From contig JAGWXD010000024.1 in assembly GCA_018970085.1 (NCBI GenBank), positions 1-44,719 on the forward strand: a stretch of DNA of 44,719 nucleotides, in the 5' to 3' direction. This DNA is from Cyanobacteria bacterium REEB459. Lineage in GTDB: Bacteria > Cyanobacteriota > Cyanobacteriia > Phormidesmidales > Phormidesmidaceae. Position 1 is the first letter of the stretch. Each line of letters starts with the position of its first letter. The position numbers and the translations under genes are program-made. This document shows, in pieces, positions 8,186-17,207 of the stretch. The notes beneath the pieces were generated by a model. It was given only the letters and a program-made list of their open reading frames with translations. It searched no databases and was not told the DNA's origin.

Positions 8186-9718
8186 CTAACTGGCCAGAAT
8201 CTGATCGATTAGCCCCTGGTGTTTGCAGACCGCTACCAGGCTATTGGCCGCCACCATGCCACTGACCGCCACCGCCGGTACACCAATGCCTGGAAAGGTG
8301 GAATCGCCACAGTGCCATAACCCCGGCAGGGAGGTTTGACACCCAGGGAAGCGGCCTTGTCCGGCGGCAATGGCGGGGCCGTAGCTGCCCCGATGCCGGC
8401 GCAGAAAGCGTTCATGGGTGAGGGGGGTGCCCACCAGGGTGACCTCACAGCGATGGCGCAGGTCGGGAATAATTCGTTCCAGCCCAGCCCAGAGCACCTG
8501 GGAGCGCTCTACCTTGAGCTGTTGGTAGCGATCGCTATGGCGATCCAGCCCAGCCCAGAGGGCGTAGGGCTCTGTAGCTGGGGTATAGGCATGGATGCAG
8601 TGCTTACCCGGGGGGGCCAGGCTGCTATCTAGCACCGATGGCATGGAGACCGCCACTACATTTTGCGGGGCATCCACCCCCGACTCCCAGCTATTGACAA
8701 TCAGGTAATGGCATTCTAAATCGGGTGGTAATCCCTGGGCATCAATGCCCAGGTGCAGGTGCATGAAACTGGGGCAGGGGGGTAGGGGCTGGGGGGTCAG
8801 CACAGCTCTGGTCTGGTCGGGCAAGAGCTGGCGGGTATCCCAAGCGGAGGCATTGGAGACAACCGCATGGCGGGCCCGAATCTGTTCCCCAGTGCTTAAT
8901 TGCACCCCCACCGCCCGCTGGTCCTGGAGCAGAATGTGCTGAACCCGCGTCTGCAGCCGCAGGTCACCGCCGTGGCGGGTCACGCCCCGCACCAGGGCCT
9001 CAATTAAGGCTCCTCCGCCCCCCTTAGGGTAGTCCAATCGCACCCCTGGGCGGTACCAATCAGCAAACATAAAGGCCATTTCCGCCGCCAGGGTACCCTC
9101 GGCCGGTAGGCCCGAGAGCATGAAACAGAGTAAGTCCAGCCAGTTGCGCAGAAAGGGGTCCTGCACCACCCCCGCCAGTAGCTGGGAAAAGGGACCGGAT
9201 AGCTGCCTCAGGTGCCGGGCCTGCTTCAGAATATCGGGCAAGAAGGGATAGAGGGTCCTCAGTACCCCCCAGTCCGATCGCAGGGCCAGGGGGGGAATGG
9301 CGACGGAGGCGGCCTTGAGGGGCTCCATCCGCCGCTGCAAGGCCTGCCATTCTGCCACCGCCTGCGGACCTCGCCATTGGGCCAATAGCTCAGTAAAGGC
9401 CTGCGCTCCCACCGCCGCTCGAAAGTACCCCTCCGGTACGAAACAGCCCCAGGCGTCGTAGGTGAGCCAGTCGCAATCTTCCTCCAGGGCATTTAACACC
9501 TGGCGCAGGGGGTTGGCGGAGGGGCTGTAGGAGAGCCCGGAATAGAGGGAGGGGCCGGAGTCGAAGTGGAAACCCTGCCGCTCAAAGCTATGGGCCGCCC
9601 CCCCGGCTATGGCGTGGGCTTCACAAACCATCACCCGCAGGCCGTAGCGGGCTAGCAAGCCGGCACAACAGAGGCCGCCAATGCCACTGCCGATGACGAC
9701 TACATCTACGGTTTCCAT
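8186..9718 (-). CDS. crtD: Carotenoid C-3',4' desaturase-type FAD oxidoreductase (CrtD)
   Basis: The 510-aa protein has the Rossmann FAD motif VIGSGIGGLCCAGLLARYG (8-26) and the C-terminal flavin segment CGDSTFPGIGVPAVAVSG. It belongs to the phytoene-desaturase/CrtH superfamily. Segments such as GGAAHSFERQGFHFDSGPSL, MFADWYRPGV and THERFLRRHRGSYGPAI look closer to the cyanobacterial CrtD group (Synechocystis Slr1293, needed for myxoxanthophyll) than to the carotene isomerase CrtH. The predicted role is desaturation of the psi end of a monocyclic carotenoid during myxol glycoside synthesis at the membrane. The ATG has a GGAG ribosome site 8 nt upstream. The CrtD versus CrtH assignment rests on remembered similarity. 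Confidence 0.8.
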   Translation of the reverse strand: METVDVVVIGSGIGGLCCAGLLARYGLRVMVCEAHAIAGGAAHSFERQGFHFDSGPSLYSGLSYSPSANPLRQVLNALEEDCDWLTYDAWGCFVPEGYFRAAVGAQAFTELLAQWRGPQAVAEWQALQRRMEPLKAASVAIPPLALRSDWGVLRTLYPFLPDILKQARHLRQLSGPFSQLLAGVVQDPFLRNWLDLLCFMLSGLPAEGTLAAEMAFMFADWYRPGVRLDYPKGGGGALIEALVRGVTRHGGDLRLQTRVQHILLQDQRAVGVQLSTGEQIRARHAVVSNASAWDTRQLLPDQTRAVLTPQPLPPCPSFMHLHLGIDAQGLPPDLECHYLIVNSWESGVDAPQNVVAVSMPSVLDSSLAPPGKHCIHAYTPATEPYALWAGLDRHSDRYQQLKVERSQVLWAGLERIIPDLRHRCEVTLVGTPLTHERFLRRHRGSYGPAIAAGQGRFPGCQTSLPGLWHCGDSTFPGIGVPAVAVSGMVAANSLVAVCKHQGLIDQILAS

Positions 9719-9881
9719 GGTTTCAGCTCCGCAGGTTTAGCTCCGACTAATCGCTTGCCCATGGCGTCTGGGTATGGACGCCTGATCATCGCCCTTGATA
9801 CATTGTGCCCTGGATTTACCCCACTCACCCCTCCATGGCCAGCCTACCCGGGTCTGACTTAAGCTGGTCAGGGGTAGGTGG

Positions 9882-11501
9882 CTATCCACAGCTCTCGCCG
9901 TCGCGGCTGACGGCCAGGGGGTAATCGGGTTGCAGGGGATAGCCCGGGGGGCCCGCCTTAAAGCCGTATCCCTGAACCAACTGGTAGGTTTGTAAGCCCC
10001 GGCCAAACCCCCTGACGGTAAACCTGGCGACCGGGCTGACATGGTCAAACATGGCTAGATGGGCTGGACAAATCGGATGCCAGTCTTCTCCCAGCAGTAC
10101 CGCGTCTTGCCCCTCCAGGGATTGACTGTGATACCAGAAATCAAACTGATCGATCCGCCCCGAGAGGGCAATCACATCAGGTCGATTCAAACTGTAGGCC
10201 AGGGCGGCGGCAGACCGGTAGTCGGTGGTGAACAGCAGGGGATGGTTGAGGTGGCTGGCCCTGGCCCTAACCCTGGCGGCTATCTGGGGCCAGCCATAGA
10301 GAGCGGCGCTGTCGCGATCGCTCGGCCCCACTAGACTGGTGAGAGGCAGCACGGTGTAGTGCGCCAGCAGCACCGTCACCACCCCTATTCCCAGACCTTG
10401 GGCCAGGGCCAGCAGGCGGGGCCGCCGCCAGGGGGGGCTAGCCGGGTCGGGGCTGGCGTCGGGCCGGTAAAACCAATCCGCCAGCAGGGGAAACAGCAGG
10501 GGGTAGGCAATGATATTCCAGTAATAGAGAACTGGAGCCCATAAACAGAGCAGGGTGAATCCTCCCGTCGCCAGACCAAACACCCAAAGGGCCAGGGTGC
10601 CATAGACTGAGCCTGGTTGCCCCTCAAACTCCGGGGGGGAGCGCCAGAGCCGCCTCTCTACCAGTCCCCAACTGTGCACTGGCCCTAGAATCATGGCGCT
10701 GAGGGCCAAAAAAGCCAGGGGCTGAAGCCAATTAATCGACCGGGCGCTGCCCAGGCTGGCGCGATCGCCATAGAACCGAAAGGAATAGAAATCGTGGTGC
10801 CAGTTCCACAGCCCCACGGGTAACAGCACCAACAGCAGCAGGGCCAGAGCCAGGTAAAGGCGCACATCAAAAAACAACCGGCGCAGGCCAGGGTAGCTCA
10901 GCAGGGTTGCCAGAAATCCCAGCCCCACCACCACGGCGGTGTACTTACAGAGACCGGCCAGGCCTAAAAATAGAGCTGAGGCAAACAGCTGGGTATAACA
11001 GACCGGGGCCCCCATCCGGTAGCTATCGGCGAAGCGGACAAAGTAAAAACTACTCAATACCGTAAAGGTGATCAGCCAGTGATCGGGCCAGGCCAGGGCA
11101 AGAAATAGAAAAAACAGCGGCGAGCAGGCCACCAATAGCATCAGCAGCCAGAAGCGATGCCGGGCCTGCTGGGCACCGTAGAGATAGGCACCGAGGCGAT
11201 AGAAGGTGGCGGCCAAGATGCCATTACTGATTAAATTCGGCAACCTTAAAACCAGGATAGAGCGACCCAGAACTGCTGTACATAGGCCCTGTATCCAGCT
11301 CTGAAAAGGCGGATGGTCGTAATAGGATAGGCCTGGATGCTGGCCCCAAAGCCAGTAATAGGCCTCATCGGGGTTAGGAAAAACCAGGCCCCAAAAGATC
11401 AACCGCAACCCCAAGAAAATCAGTAACCCCCTCCCCCCCCACCGCCCCAGGGAGGAGCTGAAGAGAGCCGCTAGGGTAGCCTTACTAAGGGGCTCAGCCA
11501 T
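9882..11501 (-). CDS. Polyprenol-linked sugar glycosyltransferase (GT39/ArnT-like, PMT_2 domain)
   Basis: A 539-aa membrane protein with about ten or more hydrophobic helices. After the first helix it has NPDEAYYWLWGQHPGLSYYD and DHPPF (about residues 43-65), the conserved first extracytoplasmic loop of GT39/GT83 enzymes in which the acidic DE pair is catalytic. Such enzymes move a sugar from a lipid carrier onto lipids or proteins at the periplasmic face. The C-terminal third (after about residue 400) is soluble and resembles the periplasmic part of this family. Its start overlaps the previous gene's end by 8 nt, implying translational coupling. Donor and acceptor cannot be read from sequence. 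Confidence 0.88.
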   Translation of the reverse strand: MAEPLSKATLAALFSSSLGRWGGRGLLIFLGLRLIFWGLVFPNPDEAYYWLWGQHPGLSYYDHPPFQSWIQGLCTAVLGRSILVLRLPNLISNGILAATFYRLGAYLYGAQQARHRFWLLMLLVACSPLFFLFLALAWPDHWLITFTVLSSFYFVRFADSYRMGAPVCYTQLFASALFLGLAGLCKYTAVVVGLGFLATLLSYPGLRRLFFDVRLYLALALLLLVLLPVGLWNWHHDFYSFRFYGDRASLGSARSINWLQPLAFLALSAMILGPVHSWGLVERRLWRSPPEFEGQPGSVYGTLALWVFGLATGGFTLLCLWAPVLYYWNIIAYPLLFPLLADWFYRPDASPDPASPPWRRPRLLALAQGLGIGVVTVLLAHYTVLPLTSLVGPSDRDSAALYGWPQIAARVRARASHLNHPLLFTTDYRSAAALAYSLNRPDVIALSGRIDQFDFWYHSQSLEGQDAVLLGEDWHPICPAHLAMFDHVSPVARFTVRGFGRGLQTYQLVQGYGFKAGPPGYPLQPDYPLAVSRDGESCG

Positions 11502-12108
11502 CCTGGTGACTATCCCCTAATCGGTCTGGCTCTCTCTGCTCAAAGGCCAGAGGGTCTGGCCAGGCCCGATCGCTGGCCCCGGCTGGCAAGGGTAACCTGA
11601 GGGTGGGTAAACCGGTTGCCTCCAGCCCCCTGGCAATGCGTGCCGGAGTGGCTGGAAAAACCACAAAGAGGGGGGACCCCCGGCCACTACCGGTACCGAT
11701 CAGGTGGTTATAGGCCGGTGGCATGATCCACTCATAGCTCTGGTCGAGGAGAATTTCAGTCTGACGCCAGCGACTTAGCAACTGGGAAAAATCCTCCAGT
11801 GGTCGATGTATAAACACTACAATCTCAGTCTCGGTGGCAATTTGCCACTCCGGGTCACACATAATCACAGCCAGATCACAGGGTAGGCTAACCATGGTCC
11901 CCCCTCGGCTAGCGGTGGCTTCAGGGGGGGCTGATCGGCGAATATTCGGCAAGGGCAAGATTACCATACTATCCTGGGGTCGCCGCAAGCTGGGCAGGGT
12001 TTCCAGGTAAGGACGATAGCCCTGTAACAGGTTCACCACTCCCTGGTGGTCGGCACAAAGAGACAACAGGGTTTCGTAATCATCACGGTGATCGGGTGGA
12101 ATAGCCAT
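11494..12108 (-). CDS. Conserved hypothetical protein, coupled to the GT39-like gene
   Basis: A 204-aa soluble protein without signal peptide or membrane helix that I do not recognise. The ATG has an AAGG ribosome site. It contains a hydrophobic central stretch (about 70-105, MVSLPCDLAVIMCDPEWQI and following) and an acidic C-terminal end. The gene starts 38 bp after purD ends and overlaps the start of the downstream membrane glycosyltransferase by 8 nt, so purD, this gene and the glycosyltransferase are probably co-transcribed. The overlap suggests that the two products may be made in fixed ratio, but no function is inferred. Confidence 0.75.
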   Translation of the reverse strand: MAIPPDHRDDYETLLSLCADHQGVVNLLQGYRPYLETLPSLRRPQDSMVILPLPNIRRSAPPEATASRGGTMVSLPCDLAVIMCDPEWQIATETEIVVFIHRPLEDFSQLLSRWRQTEILLDQSYEWIMPPAYNHLIGTGSGRGSPLFVVFPATPARIARGLEATGLPTLRLPLPAGASDRAWPDPLAFEQREPDRLGDSHQDG

Positions 12109-12146
12109 GCGCCTTACCTCATCCTATAGCCTGCTGAGGGCCCTAG

Positions 12147-13418
12147 TCACAGTACCCGATGGCCGATATCGCGGCGATAGTACATATGATCGAAATGGAT
12201 CGCGGCGATCGCGCTGTAGGCCGTGGCCAGGGCCGTGGCCAGGTCTTCTCCGAGGCCAGTGACCCCCAGTACCCGCCCACCCCGGGTGAGGGTGCGGTGG
12301 GCTTCGGCCTCAGTCCCGGCCTGAAATACCAGAGCTCCCCCAGCACTGGCTTGGTCCAGCCCGGTAATAGCCATGCCCTGGGGGTAGGAACCAGGATACC
12401 CTGCGGCCGCCAGTACCACACAAGCCGCCGCGCCAGCATACCACTCCAGGGGGGGGAAGCTTTGCAGCCGACCCTCAATACAGGCCAGCATCACCTGGTC
12501 CAGGGGGGTTTTTAACAGCGGTAAGACCGCCTGGGTCTCAGGGTCGCCAAAACGACAGTTAAACTCCACCACCCGGGGCTCGCCGGTGGGGCTAATCATC
12601 AGGCCGGCGTAGAGAATGCCCCGATAGTCTATGCCCCGCCGCCGGAAAGTGGCGATCGCGGGGTCTAAAACCTGCCGCTGAATCTGCTCTAGCAACTCCG
12701 GTGTGACCACCGGTGTGGGGGCATAGGCCCCCATGCCCCCGGTATTGGGGCCGGTGTCACCTTCCCCAATCGCCTTATGGTCCTGGGCCGGTAGCAGAGG
12801 ACGAATGGTCTGGCCATCGGTAATCGCCAGCACAGAGGCTTCCTGCCCGCTCATAAACTCTTCGATCACCACCTGGTGTCCGGCATCACCAAACTTGCCG
12901 GCAAAACTATCAAGTACTGCTTGATCGGCCTCCTGCCGACTGTGGGCGACGGTGACCCCCTTACCCGCCGCCAGCCCATCCGCCTTAATCACAATCGGTA
13001 CAGGTTGGGTTCGCAGGTAGGCCAGGGCCGGTTCTGCGGCGGTAAATACCCGCGCTTGGGCGGTGGGAATACCGGCCTCCACCATTAGTTGTTTGGCCCA
13101 GGCCTTGCTGGCTTCAATCTGGGCACCGGCCTGGCAGGGGCCAAATACTTTTATCCCCCGGGCTTGCAGGTAGTCGGTCAGCCCTGCCGCCAGAGGTAGT
13201 TCAGGCCCAATCACCACAAGCTCTGCCGGAGTTTCCAGGGCGCAGCGGGCAATGCCAGCAAAATCCGTTTCCGCCAGGGTGAGGTTGCGACAGCGAGGTA
13301 AATTGGCGGTGCCGCCATTACCAGGAATACAGACTACCTCAGTGACCTGGGGCGATCGCAACAAAGCCCAGGCCAGGGTATGTTCTCGCCCCCCTCCACC
13401 GACAACTACAACGTTCAC
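12147..13418 (-). CDS. purD: Phosphoribosylamine-glycine ligase (GARS)
   Basis: ATP-grasp enzyme joining phosphoribosylamine and glycine in the second step of purine synthesis in the cytosol. The 423-aa product starts with the N-domain motif VVVGGGGREHTLAWAL (3-18). It has the ATP-grasp core (VIKADGLAAGKGVTVA, about 146-161; VVIEEFMSGQEASVLA) and the family signature RFGDPETQAVLPLL. Length is standard. Start is GTG at 13418 with GAGGG about 8 nt upstream; no in-frame ATG lies nearby. It lies 65 bp downstream of the amidase gene and 38 bp upstream of an unknown gene on the same strand. Confidence 0.97.
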   Translation of the reverse strand: MNVVVVGGGGREHTLAWALLRSPQVTEVVCIPGNGGTANLPRCRNLTLAETDFAGIARCALETPAELVVIGPELPLAAGLTDYLQARGIKVFGPCQAGAQIEASKAWAKQLMVEAGIPTAQARVFTAAEPALAYLRTQPVPIVIKADGLAAGKGVTVAHSRQEADQAVLDSFAGKFGDAGHQVVIEEFMSGQEASVLAITDGQTIRPLLPAQDHKAIGEGDTGPNTGGMGAYAPTPVVTPELLEQIQRQVLDPAIATFRRRGIDYRGILYAGLMISPTGEPRVVEFNCRFGDPETQAVLPLLKTPLDQVMLACIEGRLQSFPPLEWYAGAAACVVLAAAGYPGSYPQGMAITGLDQASAGGALVFQAGTEAEAHRTLTRGGRVLGVTGLGEDLATALATAYSAIAAIHFDHMYYRRDIGHRVL

Positions 13419-13483
13419 AGGCTATCCCTCATGTTAGCTAGTCCATTTTTATCATGGTCATTGCTGCTCCCCACCACCGGATT

Positions 13484-14896
13484 TTACCGGGCCAGGGCAG
13501 GCCGGTGCTGGCTCCAAGGATGGGCGGTTTCTAACTGGTGGGCTAAGGCCAGCAGGGTGGCCTCATCCGCCGGTCGACCCACCAGCTGCACCCCCAGGGG
13601 TAAGCCCCTGGAGTCAAAGCCCGTAGGTATGGCCAGGGCGGGCTGGCCACTGGCATTAAAGGGAGGACAGGGGGCGACCCAGTTGATCACCCGGGCTAAA
13701 ATAGTCGCCGATCGCAACCCTTGCCATTCCCCCACACGAATGGTGGGGTGCATATATACCGGCAAAATTAGGGCATCGTAGGGCTGGGCAAAGTGCACAA
13801 TCTGCCGGGCAATTTGCTGGATCTGACTGACCGCCCGCAGGTAGGCCCCACTGCTGACCCACCGGGCTCGCCAATAAAGCCAGCGGTTAAATCGTTCCAG
13901 CACAATCCAGGGAACTGCCGACTCCGCCAGCACCGATTGCCAGACCATGACAAAGGGCTCGATCAGCCCATCCATGGCGGGAAAACTGGCCGCCTCCACC
14001 TGATGGCCCAGGGCTTCGGCTCGCTGGGCCGTTGTCAAAATGGCCTGGCGACAAACCGGGTCCGCTGTCCCGATCGGCTCAATCCCGGTGATATAGCCCA
14101 GGCGTAAGGGGCGATTAGGGGGCTTTAAACTGGCTAAAAAGCCTGGCTGGGGAGTCGGCAACCAGTAGGGATCGCCCACCTCGTAGCCACTCAGAGCATC
14201 TAGCAAGGCGGCGGTGTCTGCCACCGTGCGCCCCAGGGGACCATTTACCGCCAGCCCGTGCAAACGCTCGCCCACGGGGGCAAAACTAATCCGACCCCGG
14301 GCGGCCTTCAGCCCCACCAGGCCGCAACAATAGGCCGGTCCGCGTAGGGACCCACCGCCATCGGACCCCTGGGCAATGGCGCATAACCCCGCCGCCAGGG
14401 CGGCGGCGCTGCCACCGCTAGAGCCTCCGGGAGTATAGTCTAGATGCCAGGGATTACGAGCCGGCGCAAAGCCGGCTGGCTCAGTGTAGGGGAGGCTGCC
14501 CAGTTGGGAGGTGGCGGTTTTACCCAGAATAATCAGTCCGGCCTGGCGCAGTTTACCCACAATATAGTCATCGCTCGGGGCCAGGCTATCCCCCGCGGCC
14601 TTAATGCCATAGCGACAGGGAGCCCCAGCCACCGGGTTGAGGTCCTTAACGGCCACTGTTACCCCAAACAAAGGGGGTAGGTCGGCGGGGTCGGTGGTCA
14701 TCACCTGCTGGGTTTTAGCGTGCGCTTCAGCCCTGGCCGACTCTGCCATCACCGCCACGTAGGCACCTAGTTGGGGGTTCAGCCGCTGAATTCGATCCAG
14801 ATAGATGTCCACCAGTTCTAAGGGAGACATCTGGCGATCTCGAATCAGGCGAGCTTGTTCCAGGGCGGGTAAAAAGGCCAGGTCGCGGGCATCCAT
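13484..14896 (-). CDS. Amidase-signature family hydrolase
   Basis: The 470-aa product carries the whole amidase-signature Ser-cisSer-Lys triad: Lys84 in VAVKDLNPV, the cis-Ser at about 160 in TPGGSSGGSAAALAAG, and nucleophile Ser183 in GSDGGGSLRGPA. Members hydrolyse amide bonds in substrates from indoleacetamide to glutaminyl-tRNA. This one lacks clear features of GatA beyond the shared core, and no gatB or gatC is nearby, so it is called only as a general amidase. The open frame extends to a TTG at 14923, but the ATG at 14896 gives the natural MDARDLAFLPALEQARLI start. Downstream is purD on the same strand. Confidence 0.88.
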   Translation of the reverse strand: MDARDLAFLPALEQARLIRDRQMSPLELVDIYLDRIQRLNPQLGAYVAVMAESARAEAHAKTQQVMTTDPADLPPLFGVTVAVKDLNPVAGAPCRYGIKAAGDSLAPSDDYIVGKLRQAGLIILGKTATSQLGSLPYTEPAGFAPARNPWHLDYTPGGSSGGSAAALAAGLCAIAQGSDGGGSLRGPAYCCGLVGLKAARGRISFAPVGERLHGLAVNGPLGRTVADTAALLDALSGYEVGDPYWLPTPQPGFLASLKPPNRPLRLGYITGIEPIGTADPVCRQAILTTAQRAEALGHQVEAASFPAMDGLIEPFVMVWQSVLAESAVPWIVLERFNRWLYWRARWVSSGAYLRAVSQIQQIARQIVHFAQPYDALILPVYMHPTIRVGEWQGLRSATILARVINWVAPCPPFNASGQPALAIPTGFDSRGLPLGVQLVGRPADEATLLALAHQLETAHPWSQHRPALAR

Positions 14897-14992
14897 AGGT
14901 GAGTAGAGGCAGAAAGCCTTCAAAGGCTAGCAAATTTTACCCAAAGCTGAGGCCATGGCTGCTCAGGGCTGGCCCAGGGGGCTGGAGGGCAG

Positions 14993-16381
14993 CTATTTAC
15001 CGATGCAGAAACGGCTAAAAATCTGGTCTAGCAGGGATTCGGTGAAGTCCTCACCGGTAATCGTCCCCAGGGCCTGGATAGCCAGGCGTAGATCAATGGT
15101 CCAAAAGTCCAGGGGCAGTCCCTGAGCAATGGTCTTCTGGACCTGCTGTAGGGCCGTTTGCACCTGGGTAAGGGCCGCAGCCTGTCGTTGATTAACCGTA
15201 AATTCCAGATTGCTGGCCCCCACCGGTTGGGTGTGAAGACTGGCTAGAATGGCCTCTTCTAAATCCCTAATACCCTGATGGCGGGCGGCAGCGGTGTAGA
15301 CTACCGGCTGGGATAGGGGAGGCAGGGGGGGGAGGTGATCGGCAGGGACTAAATCGATTTTGTTCACCACCACAATCAGGGGGCGATCGCAGATCAAGTC
15401 GTAGATTTCCTGGTCTGCCCTGGTCCAGCCTGCGATGGCATCGATGGTCAACAAGACCAGATCGGCCGATTGAGCGGCCCGCCGCGATCGTTCGATGCCC
15501 AATTGTTCAACCGCATCTGGGGTGGTGCGAATCCCCGCCGTATCTAGCACCTGGATGGGAATTCCTGCTACCACTAACTGGGATTCCACCAGGTCCCGGG
15601 TAGTGCCGGGCAAATCGGTAACAATGGCCCGGTCGCACTGACTCCAGGCATTGAGCAAACTGGATTTGCCCACGTTGGGACGGCCGCTAATGGCCACCCG
15701 TAGCCCGGTTCGTAGCAGGGCACCCTGGTCTGCCGTAGCCAGAATGGAGTTCACCTGAGCTACCAGACTACCCAGGTGGTCCAACAAACGCTGCTGGTCC
15801 AGTAGCGGCAGGTCCTCCTCAAAGTCTAGACGGGCTTCGATCTCTGCCAGCATTGCCAGGCAACTGGAGCGCAGCGATCGCAGCGGTTGCATGAGTTTAC
15901 CCTGCACCCCCGCCAGGGCCGTTTGGGCCGCCAGGGTGGATTGGGCTGCCACCAGGTCGGCAACACTCTCCGCCTGGGTCAGATCCAGGCGGCCATGGAG
16001 AAAGGCCCGCAGGGTAAACTCTCCTGGTTCCGCCAGCCGGGCCCCCTGCTGCAGACAAAGCTGTAAAACCTGTTGCACCACTATCAAACCGCCGTGACAG
16101 TGGAATTCCACCACATCTTCGCGGGTGTAGGACCGGGGGGCCAGCATCAATAGCAACAGGGCCTCATCCACCGTCTGGTGGGTTTGGGGGTGGCGCAGGT
16201 AACCATATAAAATGCGATGACTGTCCCAGACCTGCTTTCCAGGAGCCTGAAAGAGGCGACGGGCGATCGCCACAGCGGTGGCACCGGATAGCCGCACAAT
16301 GCCCACACTGCCCTGTTGGGGTACGATTGCCGTGGCGATCGCCACAATTGTTTCTGCTTGTGTTTCTGCTTGCGAGATCAT
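14993..16381 (-). CDS. mnmE: tRNA U34 modification GTPase MnmE
   Basis: With MnmG this folate-binding GTPase makes 5-carboxymethylaminomethyluridine at the wobble position of certain tRNAs. The 462-aa product has the N-terminal formyl-THF-binding domain ([20 protein letters not shown]), the helical domain, and an inserted G domain with GRPNVGKS (233-240), DLPGTT, DTAG and NKID. It ends in the invariant FCIGK. I place the start at the ATG at 16381 because of a strong GGTGAGGG site 1-8 nt before it and because the length then matches cyanobacterial homologues; an ATG at 16417 in the same frame would add 12 residues. All functional motifs appear intact. Confidence 0.97.
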   Translation of the reverse strand: MISQAETQAETIVAIATAIVPQQGSVGIVRLSGATAVAIARRLFQAPGKQVWDSHRILYGYLRHPQTHQTVDEALLLLMLAPRSYTREDVVEFHCHGGLIVVQQVLQLCLQQGARLAEPGEFTLRAFLHGRLDLTQAESVADLVAAQSTLAAQTALAGVQGKLMQPLRSLRSSCLAMLAEIEARLDFEEDLPLLDQQRLLDHLGSLVAQVNSILATADQGALLRTGLRVAISGRPNVGKSSLLNAWSQCDRAIVTDLPGTTRDLVESQLVVAGIPIQVLDTAGIRTTPDAVEQLGIERSRRAAQSADLVLLTIDAIAGWTRADQEIYDLICDRPLIVVVNKIDLVPADHLPPLPPLSQPVVYTAAARHQGIRDLEEAILASLHTQPVGASNLEFTVNQRQAAALTQVQTALQQVQKTIAQGLPLDFWTIDLRLAIQALGTITGEDFTESLLDQIFSRFCIGK

Positions 16382-16598
16382 GCCCTCACCTTCTGGTCGC
16401 CGCTGGATATTCGCCATCGCCCTAACCCGTTAATCCCAATATTTATAGACTGTTTAGAATTTAAAGATGCTTTTGGCCGATTCGGGAGTCCTACAAATTT
16501 CCATCATCTCCAGATAAAATAAAAAGAATTGTTACGCATTAGGCCCGCTTCGGGTAATTTTCCCCTGGCCTACATCCCCATCCTGGTTCCTCTTTGCC

Positions 16599-17141
16599 AT
16601 GACCACCCTGCTCGACCCCCAGGCGATTACCCCCAGGCCTACCCTCCAGCCGACCTGGCAACGTACTTTGAAATACTACTACCTGCGCCTGCTGCGGCTA
16701 CAGGGCAGCCCCGAGTACCTGGCCCGGGGCATCGCTAGCGGTGTCTTCTCGGGTTGCTTTCCCCTGTTTGGGTTGCAAATTATTATCGGCCTTGCCCTAG
16801 CCACCCTGCTGCGGGGTAATCGGTTGATGGCAGCGGCGGCCACCTGGGTCAGTAATCCCCTCACCTACCTGCCTCTGTTTAGCTTCAACTACCAGGTGGG
16901 TTATTGGTTGTTGGGGCGCCCCAGCAACCGTGACCTGACCGAGCTGGATAGCTGGCAGGCCTGGATGGACATGGGTACAGAGGTCTCTACTCGGCTGCTG
17001 TTGGGCAGTTGTATAGTCGGATTGGGGGCTGCCATTACCTCCTATTACGGCGGCTTAGCTCTGATTTACTGGCTCCGGAAAAAGCCTCGTTGGATTAGTC
17101 TCAGTCTGCCCCAGCCCGCTGGCAGCTATCCCTCTGACTGA
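16599..17141 (+). CDS. DUF2062 membrane protein
   Basis: A 180-aa protein with two to three membrane helices. The core YLARGIASGVFSGCFPLFGL (about 41-60) followed by a helix and WVSNPLTYLPLF (about 82-93) is the DUF2062 pattern, found alone or fused to glycosyltransferases in other bacteria. Function is unknown. It is divergent from mnmE across about 217 bp and precedes the tandem phosphatase by 66 bp on the same strand. Confidence 0.85.
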   Translation: MTTLLDPQAITPRPTLQPTWQRTLKYYYLRLLRLQGSPEYLARGIASGVFSGCFPLFGLQIIIGLALATLLRGNRLMAAAATWVSNPLTYLPLFSFNYQVGYWLLGRPSNRDLTELDSWQAWMDMGTEVSTRLLLGSCIVGLGAAITSYYGGLALIYWLRKKPRWISLSLPQPAGSYPSD

Positions 17142-17193
17142 TTCTATGCTTAGCTCCATCCACAGGCTAAAATCATTTCTTGGTTACCTACCT

Positions 17194-17200
17194 GGGAGGA
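17194..17200 (+). promoter_or_regulatory. Ribosome binding site deciding a CTG start
   Basis: GGGAGGA is a near-perfect anti-16S match followed by a 7-nt spacer and CTG at 17208. It supports translation starting at CTG because no ATG, GTG or TTG occurs in frame between the upstream stop (17151) and GTG 17328, which lies after the essential first RHG motif. Confidence 0.7.
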
Positions 17201-17207
17201 TAGACCC

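Noticed and set aside
8186-9718. Carotene isomerase CrtH as the identity of the FAD enzyme
   Set aside because: Internal motifs fit the CrtD (C-3',4' desaturase) group better from memory, although the two are homologous and only a tree would settle it.
10059-10334. Open frame antisense to the GT39-like gene
   Set aside because: Shadow of a confident membrane protein; composition reflects antisense GC-rich codons.
13484-14896. GatA subunit of the tRNA amidotransferase
   Set aside because: Only the shared amidase core is seen; no GatB or GatC nearby, and the sequence around the triad differs from the usual GatA forms.
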